From positions 1 to 5,072 of the forward strand of contig JAIBDK010000198.1 in assembly GCA_024679435.1 (NCBI GenBank): a stretch of 5,072 bases of DNA. Direction: 5' to 3'. Both the position numbers and the translations under genes were made by a program. A model generated the notes under the pieces. The model was not told where the DNA came from. It worked only from the letters and a program-made list of their open reading frames with translations, and did no database searches. The DNA is from Gammaproteobacteria bacterium (lineage in GTDB: Bacteria; Pseudomonadota; Gammaproteobacteria; Arenicellales; Poriferihabitantaceae). Shown piece by piece: positions 1 to 4,215 of this stretch; position 1 is the stretch's first letter; every line of letters starts with the position of its first letter.

Positions 1-1
1 G

Positions 2-973
2 CAGCAGATCGTCGAGCAGCTTGCAGCCACTGAACAGATTCCACTGATCGATTTTCCGGACATCCTTCGGGAGGCGTATCTCGCACACCATGACCATGCT
101 GTTTTCGGCAAGGAGTTTTTTCCGGATCATGTCCATACGAACATGGAAGGTTACCGCCTGCTGGGACTGGCGCTGTTTGACAAATTGGTCGAAAACGGCA
201 CGGTCAACCCCGGAGTAACATTGGATACCGCACGTATCGAGGCCATCAGGCAACAGGTGCTCGCACAACTCGATCCCAGGGCGGAAGGCGTTACGATGCT
301 AAATCTGGGAAAGGTGCTGCACTGGGCCGGAAAGTTTCAGGAGGCCTATGATTCATTCAAGCGAGCCTATCAAATACTGGGCCCAAGTCCGGTCATCTAT
401 GACCGGCTTGCACGGGCCTCATACGGCCTGGGGAAAACCGATGAAGCCATGCAGTATCTCAATGAGATACTGGCACTGTCTCCGGATACCCCCGGCGTAC
501 ACGTCAGACTGGCCATGATTTACAGAAAAATGGGGAAAACCGATGAAGCCATCAGTCAATGCCTGGCAGAGATTGAAATCAATCCCGAAGATCAATTCGT
601 ATACACCGGGCTTGCAGGACTGATGGAAACGCAGGGTGACGATGTGGCCGCAATCCAGCACTACAAAAAAGCACTGGAAATCAAGCCAGATAATGATTAT
701 GCCCGCATCATGCTGGCCCGAATTCTCATCAAGCTGCATCGCCATGACGAAGCACTTGACCACACACACGAGGTGCTGCGGAACAATCCGCAACAATACC
801 GGGCACATTACATGCTCGGCATCATAATGAAAGATATGGGTAACACTGATCTGGCCGTTCAGTATTTCACACAAGCACTGCGACTGAAGCCGGGTTTTCA
901 ACCCGCTGAAGAAAAGCTCCGCATGATTCAAACGCAGAATGTAACAGGCGGTTCCGGGGACGATTTCACGTGA
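2..973 (+). CDS. SGNH-hydrolase-like C-terminus fused to six TPR repeats (5' partial)
   Basis: The frame is open from the left edge, so the ATG at 143 is probably internal and the gene starts outside the window; 323 residues are visible. Residues 1-75 resemble the end of an SGNH/GDSL hydrolase domain: the D-H-V-H motif at residues 42-45, followed by N-x-x-G-Y, fits the family's last block, which carries the catalytic Asp and His. The nucleophile Ser and the oxyanion Gly/Asn blocks would lie upstream and cannot be checked. Residues about 94-298 form six consecutive 34-residue TPRs (about 94-127, 129-162, 163-196, 197-230, 231-264, 265-298) with the usual pattern of small residues, G-K/N-x-D-E-A turns and closing Pro residues. 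TPRs generally bind protein partners. A role in modifying an envelope or carbohydrate substrate is possible but inferred. The C-terminus is a short polar tail. No terminator with a clear T-run follows. Confidence 0.85.
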   Translation, partial: QQIVEQLAATEQIPLIDFPDILREAYLAHHDHAVFGKEFFPDHVHTNMEGYRLLGLALFDKLVENGTVNPGVTLDTARIEAIRQQVLAQLDPRAEGVTMLNLGKVLHWAGKFQEAYDSFKRAYQILGPSPVIYDRLARASYGLGKTDEAMQYLNEILALSPDTPGVHVRLAMIYRKMGKTDEAISQCLAEIEINPEDQFVYTGLAGLMETQGDDVAAIQHYKKALEIKPDNDYARIMLARILIKLHRHDEALDHTHEVLRNNPQQYRAHYMLGIIMKDMGNTDLAVQYFTQALRLKPGFQPAEEKLRMIQTQNVTGGSGDDFT

Positions 974-1108
974 CACTGGATGTACAACAAACCGGGGCAG
1001 GACCATCCGGGTTTTACCCCGTTTCCACGGACGGTTGAGTTAAGAGTAAATCCCTCTGTTTAGTCATTTCAAGTCGTCGTCTCCGTCCTGGGTTGTGGAA
1101 CCGCTCGA

Positions 1109-1190
1109 TATAGTCAAAGCCTCGGCCCTGGCCTCGGCACGGGTCCTGTAAATCCCTTGGTCGAAGATTCGAGTCCTTCCAGGCCCACCA
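1109..1190 (+). repeat. tRNA-half repeat unit R1 (shortened copy)
   Basis: This is the first copy of the repeat family. Its start (TATAGT, then CAAAGCCTCGG) aligns with 1206-1226 of the next unit, and it ends in a tRNA-like 3' half with CCA at 1188-1190. It lacks most of the middle of the full unit, including the conserved hairpin, so it is about 55 bp shorter than the copies at 1191 and 2242. The left border is approximate. Confidence 0.6.
1141..1190 (+). pseudogene. tRNA 3'-half-like sequence in R1 (anticodon position GTA)
   Basis: Seen directly: a 7-nt loop CTGTAAA at 1146-1152, a 3' anticodon-stem strand TCCCT, a 5-nt variable region TGGTC at 1158-1162, a T arm GAAGA/TTCGAGT/CCTTC at 1163-1179 with one A-C mismatch, an acceptor strand CAGGCCC, A73, and CCA at 1188-1190. 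The spacing is that of a normal tRNA from the anticodon onward. GTA would be a Tyr anticodon, but only the outer three pairs of the anticodon stem could form and there is no D arm or 5' acceptor strand. It is therefore called a remnant or tRNA-like element, not a working tRNA gene. Confidence 0.6.
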
Positions 1191-1327
1191 AATTCATAAA
1201 TTTCTTATAGTTACAGCATCGAGACCAAGGGATCATAGTCCCTTGGTGCATCCAGAGCGGCGGATTCCGGGGGCCGTTCCGACTCATAATCCCCTGGTCC
1301 CAGGGTCGAGTCCTGGCGGGCCCACCA
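1191..1327 (+). repeat. tRNA-half repeat unit R2 (full, 137 bp)
   Basis: This is a full unit. In order it holds an AT-rich leader, TTACAGCATCGAGACC, a hairpin at 1225-1246 (stems CCAAGGGA and TCCCTTGG, loop TCATAG), the block GCGGCGGATTCCGGGG, and a tRNA-like 3' half ending in CCA at 1325-1327. The second half matches the unit at 2242-2380 closely, while the first half matches the start of the unit at 2381: 1208-1229 and 2399-2420 are identical over 22 bp. Hand count of line 1261-1320 gives about 68% GC. It sits directly against R1 and R3, as in a tandem array. Confidence 0.8.
1278..1327 (+). pseudogene. tRNA 3'-half-like sequence in R2 (anticodon position CAT)
   Basis: The 7-nt loop CTCATAA (1283-1289) has CAT at the anticodon position, as in elongator tRNA-Met or the tRNA-Ile that reads AUA. 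It is followed by TCCCC, variable region TGGTC, T arm CCAGG/GTCGAGT/CCTGG with five perfect pairs, acceptor strand CGGGCCC, A73 and CCA. The base at position 54 is G instead of the usual T. The 5' anticodon-stem strand (TCCGA) pairs at only two positions. GGGGCCG at 1270-1276 could pair with six of the seven acceptor bases, leaving no room for a D arm. Function as a tRNA is unlikely; an attachment-site remnant or a structured tRNA-like element is more likely. Confidence 0.7.
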
Positions 1328-1384
1328 CTTCCCATAGAAATCATAGCGTTATGGCATTGAGGCCGGGGAATCGGAATCCCCTGG
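1328..1384 (+). repeat. tRNA-half repeat unit R3 (first part only)
   Basis: These 57 bases align with 2242-2298 with few differences. Both start CTTCCCATAGAAATC, continue with GCGTTATGGCAT, and then carry the hairpin. Here the hairpin is at 1363-1384, with GGGGA/TCCCC around the loop ATCGGAA. Similarity stops after position 1384, where the upstream region of the SH3-domain gene begins. The missing second part of the unit has a degenerate counterpart at 2188-2241, on the other side of that gene. Confidence 0.75.
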
Positions 1385-1396
1385 TATGAGGAATTT

Positions 1397-1433
1397 GGGG
1401 GGGAGGTCCGGCTGCCCCCAAAGAACGACCTCC
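1397..1433 (+). other. Two mutually exclusive inverted repeats before the SH3 gene
   Basis: GGAGGTC at 1402-1408 is a perfect complement of GACCTCC at 1427-1433. The overlapping G-run at 1397-1403 can instead pair with CCCCC at 1415-1419. The two foldings compete for 1402-1403 and overlap spatially. No T-run follows, so this is not a normal intrinsic terminator. It lies upstream of the likely -10 box at 1438, so it would be in DNA or in read-through RNA, not in the leader made from that promoter. Confidence 0.45.
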
Positions 1434-1437
1434 ACGT

Positions 1438-1443
1438 TATAAT
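1438..1443 (+). promoter_or_regulatory. Candidate -10 box (TATAAT) for the SH3 gene
   Basis: A perfect TATAAT lies 46 bp before the TTG start at 1490. The position 17 bp upstream (1415-1420, CCCCCA) does not resemble a -35 box and there is no extended -10 TG, so the promoter would need an activator or is weak. A chance match is possible. Confidence 0.4.
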
Positions 1444-1489
1444 CTATCAACCTGTTTTCAGATGATGAGCCCATTCGCGAGCAAATACA

Positions 1490-2158
1490 TTGGATCAAAA
1501 TATTAGAAATAAGCTGAATGAGATACGTCAGAAACGGCTTGAGTCGGAAAAAAATATCCAGGCTAATGAAACATCCTCGACGTCAAACGACAAGCCATTA
1601 ATAATCATGGCACTCAGTGGGGTGGCCACCGGATTAATTATTGCCTGGTTGATTTACTTGTCCCTGTCGACAGATGATGCCGATCTGATTGCCCAGAAAT
1701 CACGCATTGTCATTTATGAAAACGAAATCAGAGAGGCAAACAAGATAATTGAACAGCTGAATGATCGTGTTGAATTGCTCACCGAAACAATCTCCAACCT
1801 TGAACCTGAACTCGTTCACACGAACGAATTCATGGAAGACAACAAGATTGCAGAGAAGATGAATTCAACAGAGCAAGAACCATCTGAGCAGGCAAGGGAA
1901 ACGTTACAACCTACAACATCAGAGTCGCAGGATAGTGCAGCAGCAAGCGCTACGGCATTTATTCCAACACATGTTGTAAAAACCAGATTAAACCTCCGGA
2001 CATCCAGATCCCTGGATAACGTGCCCATCGGCATTCTGAATACCGGCACAGAGGTCAGATATATTGACGAGGTCAATGGTTGGTATTACGTCGATACCAG
2101 ACAGCTAGGAAAAGGCTGGTGCGCTTCCGAGTATTTATCACCCTTAACATCTCCTTAG
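1490..2158 (+). CDS. Membrane-anchored coiled-coil protein with C-terminal SH3b domain
   Basis: The protein has 222 residues. Residues 1-36 are charged and lack a signal sequence. Residues about 37-58 form one hydrophobic helix. Residues about 66-106 form a heptad-rich coiled coil, and about 120-157 a Ser/Thr/Glu/Gln-rich linker. Residues about 160-217 form a bacterial SH3 domain (SH3_3 type), seen in the L-N-L-R pattern, the G-x-V/I-x-x-G-T strand region, G-W-Y-Y-V and G-W-C-A-S-E-Y-L. The expected topology is N-terminus in the cytoplasm and SH3 domain in the periplasm, where such domains often bind peptidoglycan or protein ligands. The start is TTG: the in-frame stop at 1466 and the absence of ATG or GTG before codon 40 leave no better choice, and the ribosome site is weak (GCGAG). 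The gene is about 40-45% GC by hand count, against about 68% in a line of the flanking repeat. It is flanked on both sides by repeat clusters, which suggests cargo. The exact family is not recognised. Confidence 0.75.
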   Translation: MDQNIRNKLNEIRQKRLESEKNIQANETSSTSNDKPLIIMALSGVATGLIIAWLIYLSLSTDDADLIAQKSRIVIYENEIREANKIIEQLNDRVELLTETISNLEPELVHTNEFMEDNKIAEKMNSTEQEPSEQARETLQPTTSESQDSAAASATAFIPTHVVKTRLNLRTSRSLDNVPIGILNTGTEVRYIDEVNGWYYVDTRQLGKGWCASEYLSPLTSP

Positions 2159-2187
2159 ATACTTACCATACTGGTCAGCCTCGAATG

Positions 2188-2241
2188 TTGAGTCATATCT
2201 CACGCGCTTGATGTCATGATCCGAGTCCTTCCGGCCCATCA
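2188..2241 (+). repeat. tRNA-half repeat unit R4 (last part only, degenerate)
   Basis: Bases 2219-2241 match the end of the tRNA-like half (CCGAGTCCTTCCGGCCC, then ATCA in place of ACCA), with one acceptor base lost. The preceding TTGAGTCATATC is a decayed version of the CAT anticodon-loop region. Together with R3 (1328-1384) it would make up one unit, split by about 800 bp carrying the SH3 gene. The left border is uncertain. Confidence 0.55.
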
Positions 2242-2380
2242 CTTCCCATAGAAATCTTCGCGTTATGGCATAGAGGCCGGGGGATCGGAATCCCTTGGCG
2301 TGCCCCGTCGCGGCGGATTCCGGGGAGCGTTCCGACTCATAAACCCCTGGTCGAAGGTTCGAGTCCTTCCGGGCCCACCA
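2242..2380 (+). repeat. tRNA-half repeat unit R5 (full, 139 bp)
   Basis: This is the second full unit. It holds the leader CTTCCCATAGAAATC, a hairpin at 2277-2298 (CCGGGGGA paired with TCCCTTGG through two G-T wobbles, loop TCGGAA), the block CGGCGGATTCCGGGG at 2311-2325, and a tRNA-like 3' half ending in CCA at 2378-2380. Its first part matches R3 and its second part matches R2, so units are mosaics of at least two leader types. Confidence 0.8.
2331..2380 (+). pseudogene. tRNA 3'-half-like sequence in R5 (anticodon position CAT)
   Basis: This is the best-preserved tRNA-like half. It has loop CTCATAA at 2336-2342, ACCCC, variable region TGGTC at 2348-2352, a perfect T arm GAAGG/TTCGAGT/CCTTC at 2353-2369, acceptor strand CGGGCCC at 2370-2376, A73, and CCA. 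The anticodon stem is broken (TCCGA against ACCCC) and no D arm or good 5' acceptor strand precedes it. Compared with the copy at 1278-1327, the T stem differs by two compensated pairs, so the two may derive from different tRNA genes or be held by selection on structure. Confidence 0.7.
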
Positions 2381-2508
2381 CTTCCCAAAAAGTTCATCTA
2401 GTTACAGCATCGAGACCAAGAGTTTTTTCCTCGACGGCCAAGGGATTCTCCGTGAGAGGCCAAGAGACTCGTCGGTCGAGAAATCCGGGGGCCGTCCCAG
2501 ATAAACCT
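2381..2508 (+). repeat. tRNA-half repeat unit R6 (decayed, no 3' end)
   Basis: It starts CTTCCCAAAAAG directly after the CCA of R5 and shares 22 identical bases (2399-2420) with R2. The hairpin region is replaced by a longer stretch (2421-2480) with CTCGAC/GTCGAG arms and a repeated GGCCAAG. CCGGGGGCCGTCCCAGATAAACC at its end matches the part of R2 just before and within the anticodon loop, given here as CCGGGGGCCG plus a diverged tail. No T arm or CCA follows. The right border is approximate. Confidence 0.5.
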
Positions 2509-2609
2509 CAGTATGCGCAACATTCGCCCGCGTGGTGCGTCCGATGAACGTCCGATATTGAGTTCACGGCGGTCATTACACAACCCGTCGGCCCCGAAGT
2601 AATCCAATA

Positions 2610-2648
2610 AAAGGAACAGCCGGGTTCGGCCAAAAGGAGACATAAAAT
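2610..2648 (-). terminator. Weak candidate terminator after the transglutaminase-like gene
   Basis: Read on the minus strand after the stop codon, GCCG-AACC-CGGC forms a short GC hairpin followed by TGTTCC and TTTT. The stem is only four pairs and the T-run is interrupted, so this is a weak candidate. Confidence 0.25.
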
Positions 2649-3200
2649 TCAATCTACTTGTCCAGGCATGTCGCGCCAAAACACTTTGCTAACATCCAGC
2701 GCGGGTAGATTGAGAGAATCTAAAAACTCTTTGTAGTCGTCTAATGATTCATATGGACCGTGAATACCTTTCATGGCGATCCACTTGGGACCAGTACCGT
2801 AATCCATGATATATAACCTATCATCATCATAAAATCCGGTTACCCAATGATTGGGGCCTTTAGCATCGTTCTTTATAAACACCCATTGCGCGTTGTATTC
2901 AGGGTCTATACCGTTAATTGCTTCACGTGCAAAGTGTGCTGAATCTGCGCAATAACCTGTACTATTTCTAAATGTTTTTTGTGGGTCACGAATGAGCAGC
3001 CCATCTGGTCCTTGTGTTTTTAGCCGAGAACGAATGAACTGTTGTCTTTGCTTGTCAAAGTGAAAGTTTTTATTCAACCATTCTCCTACATCTTGGTAGG
3101 TATCCCAGTTATTTACTGCATCATCGAAATCATTGGCACTTAGAATTGAGGGGCAAGAAAGTAGTACCAAAGCGGATATCATAGTGAGCGGATTTTTCAT
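2649..3200 (-). CDS. Secreted transglutaminase-like (papain-fold) protein
   Basis: The protein has 183 residues. Residues 1-22 form a signal peptide, cleaved near S21-A22; L-L-S-C at 13-16 is also a possible but imperfect lipobox. The mature part has the order Cys, His, Asp expected of a transglutaminase-type triad: C84 in G-Y-C-A-D-S-A-H-F at the start of a helix, H118 in N-H-W-V, and D133 in I-M-D-Y-G. The spacing (34 and 15 residues) fits that fold. Bacterial members include peptidases and cross-linking or amidase-type enzymes; which reaction applies cannot be told. The product is expected in the periplasm, on a lipoprotein anchor, or outside. ATG at 3200 is chosen because it gives the signal peptide; no clear ribosome site precedes it. 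Sampled lines are about 38-40% GC and the upstream line 3181-3240 about 23%, well below the genes at 2-973 and 3439-4080. Together with its place beside the repeat array this suggests acquired DNA. Confidence 0.7.
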   Translation of the reverse strand: MKNPLTMISALVLLSCPSILSANDFDDAVNNWDTYQDVGEWLNKNFHFDKQRQQFIRSRLKTQGPDGLLIRDPQKTFRNSTGYCADSAHFAREAINGIDPEYNAQWVFIKNDAKGPNHWVTGFYDDDRLYIMDYGTGPKWIAMKGIHGPYESLDDYKEFLDSLNLPALDVSKVFWRDMPGQVD

Positions 3201-3334
3201 ATATCTAAATAACTAACTACTATTGATTTGTTTAAATTGTAGAATAAATGTTTGCAGAGAATTATGAAACTAGTCGTGTAGGTAGACTGTATTTAGAATC
3301 AGTCCCCAGGTCTCATTACGAAGGCAAAGCAGTC

Positions 3335-3353
3335 GTTCCCGGATACAGGGAAC
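3335..3353. other. Small perfect hairpin in the 3201-3438 intergenic region
   Basis: GTTCCC at 3335-3340 and GGGAAC at 3348-3353 pair perfectly around the loop GGATACA. No T-run follows on either strand. The region between the transglutaminase-like gene and the membrane-protein gene shows no supported gene; its first 50 bp are very AT-rich and probably hold the promoter of the minus-strand gene at 3200, although no good -35/-10 pair is seen. Confidence 0.35.
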
Positions 3354-3410
3354 CAGGCTGGTGCGGAGGTCCTGTTAGTCAGCTGTCGGTCAACAGTTGC
3401 CGTTCCCTAA

Positions 3411-3438
3411 AAGAAAAAAGCGGCCAGCAGGGCGTCCG
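3411..3438 (-). terminator. Candidate intrinsic terminator of the membrane-protein gene
   Basis: On the minus strand, directly after the stop codon at 3439, CGCC-CTGCT-GGC(C)G forms a GC hairpin with one bulge and is followed by six T residues (A-run at 3414-3419 on the plus strand). Position and T-run fit a Rho-independent terminator; the stem is short. Confidence 0.5.
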
Positions 3439-4080
3439 TTAATCATCAATTAACAGATGCCCAAAATAGGCAAATATGCCAATCATGATACCGGTGAAGA
3501 ACTGGGCATGGACCAGATATGAGAACTTCTTCAACTCTCTTGGCGAATACCGCCATGTGAGAAACATGCCAAACAATCCCTGCCAAACGACCAATGCCAA
3601 TACAGCCGGAAAGAATAATATCTTCATCGGCACACCCATCAGCACTATATGCATCAGTATAATCGCTACCGTTGCGATCCCGACATAGACATGGGTTCTG
3701 TTTAAAAAACCAAGCAACTGATGGAAAATCGATGCGGTGGCGGGTGGTGAATAGTCCGGGAGGATGCGCTTTGCAAACGCGCCCTTGCCCATTACCAGCT
3801 TTAATACGGAGCGAGCATAAATAAAAAGCAGCGCCCATAATCCGACCTCGCCAAAGCCCTCGCCTATCTCGCTCAGAAAGGTTTCCCGCTCGGGTGTCGG
3901 CGGATACGTCGTATAAGCATAGGCGAAATACACAATTGAAGCGACCAGGACAATCGCTGTGTAAATTAATATACCCTTAATGCTCTTAATCACCGATTTT
4001 AGTCCTCGCTGAGTGATACCAGGGATTCTGGAACTATACTTCAACCCTCTCGCCGTCTGCTGTTGCAGAACTCCGGTCAT
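3439..4080 (-). CDS. Multi-helix membrane protein, possible b-type haem / ferric-reductase-like
   Basis: The protein has 213 residues from the ATG at 4080. Hydrophobic helices lie at about 36-57, 78-97, 129-150, 153-175 and 188-210. H130 and H144 sit 14 residues apart in one helix, and H191 and H208 17 apart in the last helix; H120 precedes the third helix. Pairs of His in two helices are how cytochrome b561 and ferric-reductase-like membrane domains hold two haems, so an electron-transfer role is plausible, but I do not recognise the exact family. No FAD/NAD(P) domain is attached, so a partner would be needed. An alternative start is GTG at 3993-3991, preceded at nine bases by GAGGA (plus-strand TCCTC at 4003-4007); the ATG at 4080 has no visible ribosome site. 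The shorter product of 184 residues keeps all helices and histidines. The gene lies 135 bp downstream of the VIT transporter gene on the same strand. Confidence 0.65.
   Translation of the reverse strand: MTGVLQQQTARGLKYSSRIPGITQRGLKSVIKSIKGILIYTAIVLVASIVYFAYAYTTYPPTPERETFLSEIGEGFGEVGLWALLFIYARSVLKLVMGKGAFAKRILPDYSPPATASIFHQLLGFLNRTHVYVGIATVAIILMHIVLMGVPMKILFFPAVLALVVWQGLFGMFLTWRYSPRELKKFSYLVHAQFFTGIMIGIFAYFGHLLIDD
4003..4007 (-). promoter_or_regulatory. Ribosome binding site supporting a GTG start at 3993
   Basis: GAGGA on the minus strand lies nine bases before GTG at 3993-3991, inside the longer reading frame that begins at 4080. It favours the shorter form of the membrane protein. The first 29 residues of the long form have no motif that would require them. 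Confidence 0.45.
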
Positions 4081-4149
4081 TCGTGACGTCGCAAATTACC
4101 GGCTGTTAAAAGTAGTGTGGCTGTATCCTGGTGGAAGCCGCGCAGCTTT

Positions 4150-4169
4150 TTGGCGTCAACTTGACCCAA
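4150..4169. promoter_or_regulatory. Candidate operator palindrome (GTCAA-C-TTGAC)
   Basis: The 11-bp core at 4155-4165 is a perfect palindrome, and flanking TTGG and CCAA extend it with a one-base asymmetry. It lies in the 135-bp gap between the VIT gene and the membrane-protein gene, about 70 bp before the ATG at 4080. A regulator binding site is possible; no family is assigned. Confidence 0.3.
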
Positions 4170-4215
4170 TAGTTAGCTGTCTTTAATGACATGTGTGCGA
4201 TTAATTAATGCCTCA

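Noticed and set aside
419..1006. A long minus-strand frame opposite the TPR gene
   Set aside because: It is a shadow of the TPR coding sequence, which has clear 34-residue periodicity on the plus strand.
1114..1344. A 76-codon minus-strand frame
   Set aside because: It lies entirely within the tRNA-like repeats R1-R3, which explain the sequence better.
1141..2380. Complete functional tRNA genes
   Set aside because: The 3' halves are good, but there is no D arm, the anticodon stems are broken and no convincing 5' acceptor strand exists.
1109..2508. CRISPR array
   Set aside because: Units are over 130 bp, differ from one another and lie directly end to end, without regular unique spacers or cas genes.
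2398..2679. A 93-codon minus-strand frame
   Set aside because: It runs through the GC-rich repeat R6 and overlaps the end of the transglutaminase-like gene; the Arg-rich composition is typical of a spurious frame in GC-rich DNA.
3248..3442. A 64-codon plus-strand frame between the transglutaminase-like gene and the membrane-protein gene
   Set aside because: It has no ribosome site, contains a hairpin, overlaps the candidate terminator of the membrane-protein gene, and the peptide is not recognised.
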